A stretch of DNA of 61,674 nt from JAAYBQ01 sp035403465 (GCA_035403465.1 DAONFG010000016.1:1-61674); one strand, 5' to 3'; shown: positions 16,325 to 25,689, counted from the stretch's first letter. The notes: generated by a model not told the origin, from the sequence alone. Numbers and translations: made by a program.

Positions 16325-17275
16325 TCAGAAAATCGGTTTATAGTCGAACCTGTGAATTGCACTTATAAATCTTAAAGTATGTGTCTGCTGACGAATCACT
16401 ATGGAACTTGTTTTTGCACCCCCTGAAAAATACTGCACACCGGGGAGCATAACACCGTCAGTAACGCCGGTTATCGAGATCATTATATCTTCAGTTTTTA
16501 CCAGGTCTCGTATCTTGTAAATCCTGTCCGGATTACCGCGGCCCAGGTTTTCGGCAATGGTCTTTTCAAAGTAGTCGTTATAGTAAATCTTTGCCTGCAT
16601 GTCACCCCCAAGGCACTTGAGGCCCGCAGCCGCAATGACCCCCTCTTTTGCACCGCCAATTCCCATGAATATATCAATTGCGGAATCAGCTATGGCTGTC
16701 GAGATCACGCCGGAGATATCGCCATCTGTTATGAATTTTATCCTTGCGCCTGTTTTTCTTATCTGTTCAACCAGCTCCATGTTCATGTCGCGTTCAAGTA
16801 CGCAGACCGTGATATCCTCGATGTATTTATTCAGGGCGCGTGCAACACGCTTTATATTTATATGCGGCGGTTCGTTAATGTCGATCACGCCCCTGGCTTC
16901 TTCACCCACGGCAATTTTATGCATAAGGCATGGAGGCACCTTCATGAACGAACCTTTTCCTCCAAGGGCGACTACGGAGATGGAATTATGCCCGCCTGTT
17001 GCGCATGTGCGTTTGCCTTCGAGAGGTTTAGCTGCTATATCAACCGAAATACCTTCCCCGGTGCCTGCCTTTTTACCGTCACATATGTTAAGATCCTTGT
17101 TTGCTGCACCGATGATTATTTCACCGTCAATGTCCATTGTTTCAAGGCATTTCCACATGGCGCTGTCAGCTGAATTATAGCAAAGTTCGTCGTCACCCTT
17201 ACCCATGTGCCTGCTTGCGTAAAGGGCGGAATATTCAGTAAGCCTTGCTGCTTCCAGGATAAGGTTCCTGTTCAT
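16325..17275 (-). CDS. GlpX-like protein with altered metal-site residues
   Basis: This 316-residue protein aligns along its length with class II fructose-1,6-bisphosphatase GlpX. It shares GKGDDELCYNSADSAM, DGDISGVI and GIGGAKEGVIAAAGLKCLGGDM. But the signature GEGEIDEAP is replaced by GAANKDLNICD, and VDPIEGT by AKPLEGK. Against E. coli GlpX this would remove the glutamate and aspartate that bind catalytic metal (E57 and D85), while D33, E88 and E213 equivalents remain. It may therefore have changed substrate, metal use or lost activity. CGGAGGATTT precedes the ATG. It is first in a minus-strand operon with the SpoIIE phosphatase. Confidence 0.8.
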   Translation of the reverse strand: MNRNLILEAARLTEYSALYASRHMGKGDDELCYNSADSAMWKCLETMDIDGEIIIGAANKDLNICDGKKAGTGEGISVDIAAKPLEGKRTCATGGHNSISVVALGGKGSFMKVPPCLMHKIAVGEEARGVIDINEPPHINIKRVARALNKYIEDITVCVLERDMNMELVEQIRKTGARIKFITDGDISGVISTAIADSAIDIFMGIGGAKEGVIAAAGLKCLGGDMQAKIYYNDYFEKTIAENLGRGNPDRIYKIRDLVKTEDIMISITGVTDGVMLPGVQYFSGGAKTSSIVIRQQTHTLRFISAIHRFDYKPIF

Positions 17276-17766
17276 AAATCCTCCGGTTGTCCTTGCCCCT
17301 GTTTCAAGGGAGATGTCATATTATGCATGTTAAAGCATATTTTCAAGACATTTTCAGTGGGCAGAAAAACAACCTTGTGTGCATAAATCACCCTTCCTCC
17401 TTTATCAAAGGAGGTGGCTGACAGGCCGGAGGATTTGTATCCATGAAATAACCGGATTAATGATAAAAGGGAGGTTTCATGTAAATTTAAATCCCCCATC
17501 CCCTTTAATAAAGGGGGTAAAGCTCAAATAAATATAGAAATGTATCTATAAAAAACTGATTTAACCTGAACAAATTTTTTTTTGTTCTGCCCCGGATAAA
17601 GTTTTTATTGACGGTTTGAATATACCGGTTTACAGTTATGTGACATAAGGGAACCTTAATATAATACCATTTGGATGTTCCCTTGTGGGCACAACTGCGG
17701 TAAAGAACAGAATTTTTAATGGTGGTATTTCGGAAAATTCTGATCTTTCGAGGTGCCCATAATACA
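17276..17766. other. Intergenic region between glpX-like and ATP-grasp genes
   Basis: These 490 bases separate divergent genes and contain no convincing coding frame. Two related palindromes are present: CCTCCTTT/AAAGGAGG around ATC (17396-17414) and CCCCTTT/AAAGGGG around AAT (17500-17516). They resemble dispersed intergenic repeats rather than terminators, since both flanking genes point away. Promoters for both directions must lie here, but no clear consensus was found. Confidence 0.55.
17396..17414. repeat. Palindromic repeat with CCTCCTTT arms
   Basis: A perfect eight-base inverted repeat with a three-base loop. A shorter relative with arms CCCCTTT and AAAGGGG occurs at 17500-17516. Confidence 0.6.
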
Positions 17767-20010
17767 ATGCGGGGTATCTCTGTGAAAAAAACACTCATGG
17801 TTATCGGCGGCGGCCTTTTACAGGCACCGGTCATCAGGACTGCAAAAAAGATGGGGTGCCAGGTTATAGTTACTGACTATAATCCTGAGGCTCTGGGCAT
17901 GAAGGATGCGGATATTCCCATTGTAATGAGCACCAGGGATATCCAGGGATCTGTGCGGGTTGCGAAGCGCCAGAACGAGATCACCCCCATAAGCGGCGTA
18001 CTAACCGTGGGCACAGACGCATCAATGACCGTGGCTGCAGTGGCCAACGCGCTTAACCTGCCCGGCATAAAGTTTGATGACGCAGAGGCCGCGACCAACA
18101 AGATCAAGATGCGCATGAGGTTCAAGGAATTCGATGTGCCGTCACCTGCGTTCCTTCCCGTATGGTCGCTTTCAGATGCGAAGAAGGCGTGCAAGATTCT
18201 GGGCTTCCCCCTTGTAATAAAGCCCAGTGATAATATGGGTGCCCGCGGTGTTATCAGGATTGATAATGCCAATGAGGTGTCAGACGCGTTCAGGTTTGCA
18301 AAGAGTGCATCACCCAGCGGCGAGCTTATTATAGAACAGTTTATGGAAGGACCCGAACTTTCAATTGATGCAATAATTTATAAAGGTGAAATTACCATTA
18401 CCGGTGTAGCTGACAGGATTATTGAATACCCGCCGCACTTTGTTGAAACAGGCCACACAATGCCTTCATCGCTCCCTGCAGATGTTCTTAAGAACGCGTG
18501 TGATGTTATGAAGCAGGGAATAAAAGCACTGGGGCTGACTACAGGCGCAGCGAAGGGTGATATTAAGGTAACTAAAAACGGCGCCATGATAGGTGAACTT
18601 GCAGCAAGGCTATCCGGCGGATTCATGTCTGCATATACATTTCCCCTGTCGTCGGGCATTGATCTTATGCGTGCAATGATAGAGGTGGCGCTTGGCGAGG
18701 AACCTGGCAACCTGGAACCTGTACTGAACCGCGTATCAATTGAAAGGGCAATCATTGCAAAACCGGGAACAGTAAAAAGAATCTCCGGTCTTGAGGATGC
18801 GCTCAAGGTGCCAGGCATTGAACAAATATTCCTGAACATCAAAGAGGGTGACAAGATTGTAATGCCCACATCAAACGTGGAGAAGCATGGAAACGTGATC
18901 TCAGTTGCAGACACCCTTGCAGACGCGGAGGCTGCTGTGGCAAAGTGTCTGAATCTGTTGAAGATTGAAACGACTGATCTTTCAGAGATTACGATGAATA
19001 CAATTTACGCGGCAGCGCGCGAAAAGTTTAAAAAAGTATGCTATGTGTGCAAAACCTGTGACGGAAACAACTGTGCGTCTGGAGTGCCGGGAATGGGGGC
19101 AATCGGCACCGGGGAATCGTTCAGGAGAAACATACAGTCCCTCAAAAAGTACAAGGTCGTGACAAGGCTGATCCACGATATAAAAGAACCCGATACTTCA
19201 ACCGAGATTTTCGGAATGAAGATTTCGCTTCCGGTAATGGCCGCTCCCATTACGGGTGCTGTTACAAATATGAGCGGGGCCATTGACGAGCTTGAATATA
19301 ACATTGCAGTTGTCAGGGGCTGCAGGGAGGCCGGAACTATTGCGTTTGTTGGTGATGGTGCAACACCGGATAAGTACAAGATCGGGCTTGATGCAATAGA
19401 GCAGGAGAACGGCCTTGGGATTCCGATATTCAAGCCCAGGCTTGATAACGAGGAGATAATCAAGAGAATCAGGGCTGCCGAGAAGGCTAAGGCGCTTGCC
19501 GTGGGTATGGACATCGACGCTGCGGTCTTCAAGACCATGGCGCTGCGCAACCAGGCAGTGGCACCAAAAAGCGTAGCCGAGCTCAGGGAGATCAAGTCTG
19601 CCACAAAACTGCCGTTTATACTCAAGGGGATTATCAATCCGCGCGACGTAGAGATGGCATTAAAGGCAGGCGCGGATGCAATAATCGTATCAAATCACGG
19701 CGGAAGGGTGCTTGACGAGATGCCAGGCTCGATGGACGTGCTCGAGGAGATTGTGAAGGCCGCTGCCGGTGCGCTTACGATCATGGTGGACGGCGGGTTC
19801 AGGGACGGTGTTGATATACTTAAAGCGCTGGCCATGGGAGCGCAGTATGTCCTTATAGGACGGCCCGTGGCTATTGCTGCTGTGGGTATGGGGGTCGAAG
19901 GGACAGCTTATTACATGAACCATATAAGGGATGAACTGCAGAAGGCCATGCTGCTCACCGGGTGCGGCAGCATTAAGGAAATAACCAGAGACGTTGTTCT
20001 TGAACTATAA
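17767..20010 (+). CDS. ATP-grasp ligase fused to FMN alpha-hydroxy-acid oxidase
   Basis: The product has about 747 residues in two enzyme halves. The N-terminal 400 residues form an ATP-grasp carboxylate-amine ligase: the N-terminal fold VIGGGLLQAPVIRTAKKMG, ATP-binding FPLVIKPSDNMGARGV and IIEQFMEGPELSIDA, and metal-site IGELAARLSGGFM. After a Cys-rich linker (CYVCKTCDGNNC) comes a complete FMN-dependent alpha-hydroxy-acid dehydrogenase/oxidase of the anaerobe type, with LPVMAAPITG, the catalytic-His motif SNHGGR and the phosphate-binding IMVDGGFRDG and VLIGRP. The start is uncertain: ATG 17767 or GTG 17782 (with GGGG seven bases ahead) are both possible. Each half is family-typical; a one-chain fusion is unusual. 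Substrates are unknown. Confidence 0.88.
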   Translation: MRGISVKKTLMVIGGGLLQAPVIRTAKKMGCQVIVTDYNPEALGMKDADIPIVMSTRDIQGSVRVAKRQNEITPISGVLTVGTDASMTVAAVANALNLPGIKFDDAEAATNKIKMRMRFKEFDVPSPAFLPVWSLSDAKKACKILGFPLVIKPSDNMGARGVIRIDNANEVSDAFRFAKSASPSGELIIEQFMEGPELSIDAIIYKGEITITGVADRIIEYPPHFVETGHTMPSSLPADVLKNACDVMKQGIKALGLTTGAAKGDIKVTKNGAMIGELAARLSGGFMSAYTFPLSSGIDLMRAMIEVALGEEPGNLEPVLNRVSIERAIIAKPGTVKRISGLEDALKVPGIEQIFLNIKEGDKIVMPTSNVEKHGNVISVADTLADAEAAVAKCLNLLKIETTDLSEITMNTIYAAAREKFKKVCYVCKTCDGNNCASGVPGMGAIGTGESFRRNIQSLKKYKVVTRLIHDIKEPDTSTEIFGMKISLPVMAAPITGAVTNMSGAIDELEYNIAVVRGCREAGTIAFVGDGATPDKYKIGLDAIEQENGLGIPIFKPRLDNEEIIKRIRAAEKAKALAVGMDIDAAVFKTMALRNQAVAPKSVAELREIKSATKLPFILKGIINPRDVEMALKAGADAIIVSNHGGRVLDEMPGSMDVLEEIVKAAAGALTIMVDGGFRDGVDILKALAMGAQYVLIGRPVAIAAVGMGVEGTAYYMNHIRDELQKAMLLTGCGSIKEITRDVVLEL

Positions 20011-20014
20011 AAAA

Positions 20015-20037
20015 AAGCCCTGCTTTTGGCAGGGCTT
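20015..20037. terminator. Bidirectional terminator
   Basis: AAGCCCTGC and GCAGGGCTT form a nine-base perfect stem with loop TTTTG, with an A-run before and T-rich sequence after. It lies immediately after the stop of the fusion gene and is also downstream of the convergent enoyl-CoA hydratase gene. Confidence 0.85.
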
Positions 20038-20129
20038 CATAATCTTTTTAAAACCGGCGTTTTGTATTATGACCTGCTTTACGTTCCCGAGTCGTTAGAC
20101 TACAGGGACCGCCCCCTCGCAGGCCAGTT

Positions 20130-20921
20130 TTATTTTTTTGTAAAGACAGCAGCCCGTTTTTCGGAAAATGCTGTCATTCCCTCATTCTGGTCCACTGTTG
20201 CAAAGCAGAGACCAAATACCTGGTTTTCAAATGAAGCGGCTGTATCCACATCTGACTGTAGACCCTTGTCTATAGCCATCTTGGAATAACGAACCGCAAG
20301 CTGCGCCCTTGACGCTATCTTTTTAGCCATAGCCATGGTTGTTTCCATGAGCGTTTCTGCAGATACAACTTTGTTTACAAGACCGATCTTTTCAGCTTCA
20401 CCGGCATTGATAATGTCAGCAGTTAAAATAAGCTCCTTTGCTTTTGCAGCACCTACAATTCTCGGCAGCCTGATGCATCCTGAAAATCCCGGTGTAATTC
20501 CAAGGCCAGTTTCCGGTTGACCGAATTTCGCATTTTCCGAAGCAATGCGTATGTCGCAGCACATTGCCAGTTCGCATCCGCCGCCAAGGGCAAAACCGTT
20601 GACTGCTGCTATAACCGGGATTTTCAGCTTTTCGATCTTCATGAAGACCGACGCACCGAGTTCTCCCCATTCGCGTCCCTGCTCGCTGTTCATATCCTTC
20701 ATCTCAAGGATGTCGGCACCAGCGACAAAGGACTTGCCTTCGCCTGTAATTACCAGCACATCGATCGATTTATCGGCAGCTATCATGTCAACGGCCCTGT
20801 CGAGCTCAACAAGGAGGTCCTTGTTGAGCGCATTAAGGGCTTTCGGCCTGTACATGGTCAGGATACCTATACTGCCTTCTGCCGCATACCTGATGTTTTC
20901 GAAATTTGTATTTACCATCAT
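20130..20921 (-). CDS. Enoyl-CoA hydratase/crotonase
   Basis: This 263-residue crotonase-fold enzyme would hydrate trans-2-enoyl-CoA or crotonyl-CoA to the 3-hydroxyacyl-CoA. The oxyanion-hole region and both catalytic glutamates are present in ALGGGCELAM and KFGQPETGLG. The usual PGFGGTQR is changed to PGFSGCIR. It is the last gene of a three-gene minus-strand set with thiolase (12-base gap) and acyl-CoA dehydrogenase. With these it could work in butyrate or fatty-acid metabolism, in either direction. The 3-hydroxyacyl-CoA dehydrogenase needed for a full cycle is not in this window. Confidence 0.9.
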   Translation of the reverse strand: MMVNTNFENIRYAAEGSIGILTMYRPKALNALNKDLLVELDRAVDMIAADKSIDVLVITGEGKSFVAGADILEMKDMNSEQGREWGELGASVFMKIEKLKIPVIAAVNGFALGGGCELAMCCDIRIASENAKFGQPETGLGITPGFSGCIRLPRIVGAAKAKELILTADIINAGEAEKIGLVNKVVSAETLMETTMAMAKKIASRAQLAVRYSKMAIDKGLQSDVDTAASFENQVFGLCFATVDQNEGMTAFSEKRAAVFTKK

Positions 20922-20933
20922 GATTTTCTCTTT

Positions 20934-22220
20934 TTATCTTTCAAGGATCATTGCCATGCCCATGCCGCCGCCGATACACATTGTGACAACACTTGTGGCA
21001 AGGTTCGCTCTCTTCATCTGGTACATGGCAGTAACAACCATCCTTGCGCCGGTACAACCGATCGGGTGGCCAAGGGATATTCCGCTTCCAACCTGATTCG
21101 GGAACTCGTTGTCAAGACCGAACTCTCTGAAGCATCCTATAGCCTGTGATGCGAAAGCCTCATTGATTTCGACCATCTTAAGATCTTTAATTGTCATGTT
21201 AGCCATTTTAAGCGCTTTACGTACTGCGGGTACAGGACCAAGGCCCATATATGCCGGATCAACTCCGCCAGTTGCGAATGCCCTGATTTTTACTATTGGT
21301 GTAAGGCCAAGCTCTTTAGCCTTTTCTTCACTCATCATAAGAACTGCAGCTGCACCGTCATTTATACCGGATGCGTTTGCTGCTGTTACTGTACCGTCTT
21401 TTTTAAACGCGGGTTTCATCTGCGCCATTTTTTCAAGAGTGGTTTCCATGGGACGCTCGTCTTTATCGAGGATAACGTCTCCTTTTTTAGATGAAACAAT
21501 TACAGGAACAAGCTCATCCTTGTAGAGGCCCTCTTTCATTGCTTTTAATGCCCTCTGGTGGCTGAGGACTCCCAGTTTGTCCTGTTCCTCACGGCTGATT
21601 TTATACATGGCCGCTATATTTTCTGCTGTGATGCCCATGTGGTAGCCGTTGAATATTTCATATAAACCATCATATACCATGAGGTCATGAATGTCGCCTG
21701 TACCTGTGAGTTCCATCCTGTAACCGTGGCGTGCCTTTTTAAGCGCAAACGGCGCCTGTGTCATGTTTTCCATTCCGCCTGCAACTACGACATCTGACTG
21801 GCCTGTCATGATTGCCTGCGCACCCATTGCGATAGCCTTGAGACCTGAACCGCAAACCTTGTTAATTGTACAGCCCGCTGCCTCTTTCGGGATGCCGGAG
21901 AATAGTGCAGCCTGACGCCCGGGGTTCTGTCCCTGGCCTGCCTGGAGAACGTTGCCCATTATTGTTTCATCAATAACTATCTCTTTTGCGTTTGCGTCGA
22001 ATTTATATGCTTTCTTTTCAAGGTCGATCTGGCCTACATTCCTGAGTGTGTCCGGGGCAATCTCCTTCTGAAGCGTTCCCACAACCGGTTTAAGATTTGC
22101 TTTTCTGAGAACTTCTCCCATAACAAGCGCGCCGAGATCGATTGCTGATACGTCTTTGAATATCCCGCCGAACGCGCCGATAGCTGTACGGGCGCCGCTT
22201 ACTATTACAACATTTTTCAT
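20934..22220 (-). CDS. Acetyl-CoA acetyltransferase (thiolase)
   Basis: This 428-residue thiolase condenses two acetyl-CoA molecules or cleaves 3-ketoacyl-CoA. The nucleophilic cysteine is in NKVCGSGLKA, the NEAFA and GHPIGCTGARM motifs are intact, and the catalytic C-terminal Cys is in CIGGGMGMA. The start at 22220 is set by GGAGGAATGAT upstream; an open frame extends to 22283 but has no support. Relative to many thiolases it has about 35 extra residues before IDETIMGNVLQAG. The gene lies in the acyl-CoA module. Confidence 0.93.
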   Translation of the reverse strand: MKNVVIVSGARTAIGAFGGIFKDVSAIDLGALVMGEVLRKANLKPVVGTLQKEIAPDTLRNVGQIDLEKKAYKFDANAKEIVIDETIMGNVLQAGQGQNPGRQAALFSGIPKEAAGCTINKVCGSGLKAIAMGAQAIMTGQSDVVVAGGMENMTQAPFALKKARHGYRMELTGTGDIHDLMVYDGLYEIFNGYHMGITAENIAAMYKISREEQDKLGVLSHQRALKAMKEGLYKDELVPVIVSSKKGDVILDKDERPMETTLEKMAQMKPAFKKDGTVTAANASGINDGAAAVLMMSEEKAKELGLTPIVKIRAFATGGVDPAYMGLGPVPAVRKALKMANMTIKDLKMVEINEAFASQAIGCFREFGLDNEFPNQVGSGISLGHPIGCTGARMVVTAMYQMKRANLATSVVTMCIGGGMGMAMILER

Positions 22221-22277
22221 ATCATTCCTCCATGGATTTTGTTCTTTGTAAAGGGGGTGCCCAGATCTATAAAATAT

Positions 22278-22410
22278 CATCACGAGGAGAGCGAAAGTCG
22301 ACGTGGTGATCTGTATTCGTCGTCGTTATAGTGTCATGAGTTTGTAAATGTGAATCTAAACACTATTTGTACAATACGGATTGCCACGGTGCTCTGCACC
22401 TCGCAATGAC
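22278..22410. repeat. MITE-like dispersed element, copy 1
   Basis: The element begins ATCATCACGAGG and includes GACGTGGTGATCTG; it ends GATTGCCACGG...CCTCGCAATGAC. The two ends are imperfect inverted repeats of each other, and the same end words occur in the element at 50318-50428. It lies in the gap between thiolase and acyl-CoA dehydrogenase genes. Confidence 0.55.
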
Positions 22411-22440
22411 TTTTACTTTTGGGTTATTCCCTAAATCTAT

Positions 22441-23604
22441 CTACTTCGCGTACTCGTTAAGGACACTCAGTGCAACAACGAGTCTTTGAATTTCTGATGT
22501 ACCTTCGTAAATTTCTGTGATTCTTGCGTCCCTGTAAAGTCTCTCTGCAACATACTCCTTAACATATCCGTATCCGCCGTGAATCTGGATACACTTATGT
22601 GCGCACCTGTGAGCGCATTCAGAGGCATAGAGTTTCGCCATTGCAGCATTCTTGCTTGCAGGCCTTCTATTCTTTCCGTTTTTCTGGAGAATGTCAGCTG
22701 CCTTGTAAACAAGGAGTCTTGCAGCTTCGATCTCTGTTGCCATGTCTGCCAGCATCCACTGGATTGCCTGGAGTTTGCCTATGGGAGCGCCGAACTGTTC
22801 GCGTTCATTGGCATATGCTGCAGCCGCATCAAGCGCTGCCTGTGCAATACCGAGAGCCTGTGCCGCGATCCCTACGCGTCCGCCGTCAAGTGTGTGCATT
22901 GCTATTGCAAAACCTTCACCGGGTTTGCCAAGCATACGGCCTTCAGGAATTTTGCAGTCTTCATAAACCATTTCAGTTGTTGATGAAGCGCAGATTCCAA
23001 GTTTCTCTTCAACTTTGCCGACCTTGAAACCGGGATCGTTTTTCTCTATTATAAAGAAAGATGTGTTTTTATTTTTCTGCCCGTTTTTATCTGTAACAGC
23101 AAGGGTAACATGTATATCAGCATATTCGCCGTTGGTGATAAAGTTTTTGCTTCCGTTAAGGATGTAATTGCCGCCATCTTTAACAGCCATAGTTTTTGTT
23201 CCGCCTGAATCTGATCCTGCCATGGGTTCTGTTATGGCAAATGCTCCTATATGCTCACCCTTTGCAAGTTTGGGTACATATTTCTTTTTCTGTTCTTCTG
23301 TACCGAAGTAGTAGATTGGAGAAAGGCAGAGTGAGTTATGCGCTGAAACAATAACACCCGATGATGCGCAGACGCGTGAAATCTCTTCAACCGCGATTGC
23401 ATAGCAGAGGTAGTCCATACCTGCTCCACCGTATTCTTCGGAATAAACAACACCCATAATTCCGAGTTCACCGAGCATTTTGGTAGTCTCAAGAGGAAAA
23501 CGGTGAGTTTTATCTATCTCTACAGCCTGTTCCCTCAGGTTTTTTTCAGCAAAGCCGCGGCACATGTCGCGGACCATTAATTGTTCTTCAGTTAAATCAA
23601 ACAT
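22441..23604 (-). CDS. Acyl-CoA dehydrogenase (short-chain/butyryl type)
   Basis: This 387-residue FAD-dependent dehydrogenase would oxidise or reduce the alpha-beta bond of short acyl-CoA. Family motifs are intact: FAITEPMAGSDSGG, NFITNGEYAD, the C-terminal IHGGYGYVKEY, and the catalytic glutamate in RITEIYEGTSEIQR. AAGGAG lies eight bases before the ATG. No electron-transfer flavoprotein genes follow, so electron partners must be encoded elsewhere. It begins the minus-strand acyl-CoA gene set, but the 220-base gap to thiolase containing a repeat leaves co-transcription uncertain. Confidence 0.93.
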   Translation of the reverse strand: MFDLTEEQLMVRDMCRGFAEKNLREQAVEIDKTHRFPLETTKMLGELGIMGVVYSEEYGGAGMDYLCYAIAVEEISRVCASSGVIVSAHNSLCLSPIYYFGTEEQKKKYVPKLAKGEHIGAFAITEPMAGSDSGGTKTMAVKDGGNYILNGSKNFITNGEYADIHVTLAVTDKNGQKNKNTSFFIIEKNDPGFKVGKVEEKLGICASSTTEMVYEDCKIPEGRMLGKPGEGFAIAMHTLDGGRVGIAAQALGIAQAALDAAAAYANEREQFGAPIGKLQAIQWMLADMATEIEAARLLVYKAADILQKNGKNRRPASKNAAMAKLYASECAHRCAHKCIQIHGGYGYVKEYVAERLYRDARITEIYEGTSEIQRLVVALSVLNEYAK

Positions 23605-23809
23605 AGTAAGCTCCTTAGCTGGATTTTATTCAAAATAATATAATTACCATCTGTCAAAATACACTATTCACCGTGAAAATGGAATAGCCGTAAACTGTAA
23701 TGTCGTGTAGTGAATTTTGCTATTTTTAAGTAGTGAAAAATTCAGGATTATCGGAGATTGTAGGGTGTCGCAAAATACATAGTCATATTTACTGGAGCCG
23801 GATCACATT

Positions 23810-23840
23810 CAGTTACCCCCTGTGTAAACGAGGGTAACTG
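23810..23840 (-). terminator. Hairpin downstream of the chemoreceptor gene
   Basis: CAGTTACCC (23810-23818) and GGGTAACTG (23832-23840) form a nine-base stem with a 13-base loop, 20 bases past the chemoreceptor stop. No strong T-run follows on the minus strand, so it may be a weak terminator or an mRNA-end structure. Confidence 0.4.
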
Positions 23841-23859
23841 AAATAGGGATTAAGATAAT

Positions 23860-25689
23860 TTAAAATGCTTCAAAACCCTCATCTTCAAGATGTTTTTTTA
23901 TATCTTTATCTGTTTTTGGAAAAGGTTTATCTTTGACGGCTGTTTTTGATTCAGTTTTAACGGGTTTTTCCTGCTTGGCCGCGGTCTCAGGATTAACCTT
24001 CGTGTCAGTTTTGACTGCAGTCTCCGGTTTGTCCTTGATTACGGGTTTTGCCGTAATTGCTGGTTTTTTTGCCGGATTTTCCTTTTTTAATGTTTTTTGA
24101 AAATCATGCGTTACCCTATGCGTGCCGCCTGAAGCTGCAGTTTCATTTATTTTAAACTGTTTCATAAGCTCCGCAAGTTCCTCTGCCTGCGCTGCCATTT
24201 CCTCGCTTGCCGACGCTGTCTCTTCAACAAGGGCAGCATTCTGCTGGGTCATTGCATCAAGGTCCATGACCGCAATGTTGATCTGGTCGATCCCCTGCCT
24301 CTGCTCTTCTGTCGAAGCCGTGACCTCTGAGATGATGCGGCCGACCTCCTTGACGGATGTTATAAGTTCACTGAGTGCAACCCCGCTTTTACTGACAAGG
24401 CTGGTCCCCTGGTTGATGTTTTCAAGGGTATTCTTTATCAGGGCCTCTATCTCCTTGGCTGAACTTCCAGTACGCTGGGCAAGGTTACGGACCTCACTGG
24501 CGACAACGGCAAAACCGCGTCCCTGGTCGCCGGCACGGGCAGCTTCGACCGCCGCGTTAAGAGCCAGCAGGTTTGTCTGGAATGCTATCTCATTTATCAC
24601 GGCAATTATTTCGCCGATTTTTTTGCCTGATTCACTTATCCTGTTTATGGAACCGACAGTCTCCTCAACGATTGTACCGCCGTTCACAGCAAGTTTTGTT
24701 GAACTGTCAGCAATCTTGTTCGCTTCAACTGTATTATCAGCAGTCTGCCTGATGGTTGCTGTTGCCTCTTCAAGAGTTGAGGCGATTTCTTCGAGGGATG
24801 AAGCCTGTTCCGTAGTGCGCTGTGATAGATTCTGGTTGCCGCTTGAAATATCAGTCACGGCCATGGTCAGGTTATTTACTGACATGTTAACGTTCGATAC
24901 CAGTTTTTCAAGATTGTCGGCAGCCTTGTTCAACGATTTAGCGAGCTGACCAAGTTCATCCTCCTGATCAAGGTCAATGCGTTCTGTAAGGTCGCCGTCG
25001 GCAATCTTCTGTGCAAATGAAAGACCAAGCTTTACAGGTATTGAAACCGCCCTGGAAAGTATATATGTAATCAGGACACCTGCTGAAATTGAAAATAAAA
25101 GAATAATGAGCATTATTATTATGGTTCTGTCCATCCTGGAAAACTCGGTGACTATTTTTTCAGCACCATACTTGAGGGTCAGGGCCTGGAGCTCTTTCAG
25201 TTTTTGTAAAACAACATCAAACTGTACAGTCCACGCCTCCAGGGTTGCATCAACATTGCTGCCGCTGTTCAGCGCTGTCATATATTCTTTCATTTTGGCA
25301 CCCATAAGCAGATAATCAGCTTCGTATTGTTCAGTAAGCTGTTTTTCTTCTTCGGTCATGCTTCTTTCTTTTATAAAGTTAAGCAGTTCAAGGTTTTCAG
25401 TACGGATTTTCTGTATACCCTCAAGACGCCTTGCTACCTCATCTTTATCGCCGCGGGCAAGGGCCTTTTCCATATAAAAAGCATCCAGTCTTCCCTGGAG
25501 TATGTTCTTTGCAATACTATCCATTTTGATTACTGCAAGTACACTGTTCATCCTGTAATCCGTTACATTTGACTTCACGGATCTCATGGCAGTTATGGAA
25601 AAAAAGACAGCGGCGATCAGCAGCAGTATCAATATCGCGCAACTTATCATTACCTTGTATGCCACTTTTAGGTTATTGAATCTTTTCAT
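23860..25689 (-). CDS. Methyl-accepting chemotaxis protein
   Basis: The 609-residue receptor has an N-terminal transmembrane helix (about 13-32), a periplasmic four-helix-bundle-like sensor to about residue 190, a second helix, a HAMP domain and a long signalling coiled coil. The hairpin tip that binds CheA/CheW is INEIAFQTNLLALNAAVEAA. After the methylation helices comes an extended Lys/Pro/Thr-rich tether of about 70 residues ending in GFEAF. That end fits the pattern of the CheR/CheB-docking pentapeptide (aromatic, two residues, aromatic). No other chemotaxis genes are nearby. Confidence 0.93.
   Translation of the reverse strand: MKRFNNLKVAYKVMISCAILILLLIAAVFFSITAMRSVKSNVTDYRMNSVLAVIKMDSIAKNILQGRLDAFYMEKALARGDKDEVARRLEGIQKIRTENLELLNFIKERSMTEEEKQLTEQYEADYLLMGAKMKEYMTALNSGSNVDATLEAWTVQFDVVLQKLKELQALTLKYGAEKIVTEFSRMDRTIIIMLIILLFSISAGVLITYILSRAVSIPVKLGLSFAQKIADGDLTERIDLDQEDELGQLAKSLNKAADNLEKLVSNVNMSVNNLTMAVTDISSGNQNLSQRTTEQASSLEEIASTLEEATATIRQTADNTVEANKIADSSTKLAVNGGTIVEETVGSINRISESGKKIGEIIAVINEIAFQTNLLALNAAVEAARAGDQGRGFAVVASEVRNLAQRTGSSAKEIEALIKNTLENINQGTSLVSKSGVALSELITSVKEVGRIISEVTASTEEQRQGIDQINIAVMDLDAMTQQNAALVEETASASEEMAAQAEELAELMKQFKINETAASGGTHRVTHDFQKTLKKENPAKKPAITAKPVIKDKPETAVKTDTKVNPETAAKQEKPVKTESKTAVKDKPFPKTDKDIKKHLEDEGFEAF

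Noticed and set aside
17272..17834. Minus-strand frames upstream of the GlpX-like gene
   Set aside because: They span palindromic repeats and promoter-like DNA and show no protein-like pattern.
20517..21149. Long plus-strand frame of 210 codons
   Set aside because: Lies opposite the well-supported crotonase and thiolase genes and has shadow-like composition.
22579..23027. Two overlapping plus-strand frames of over 130 codons
   Set aside because: Both are antisense to the acyl-CoA dehydrogenase gene, whose motifs are complete.
24122..24949. 275-codon plus-strand frame
   Set aside because: Antisense to the repetitive signalling domain of the chemoreceptor; Ala/Ser/Val-rich shadow.
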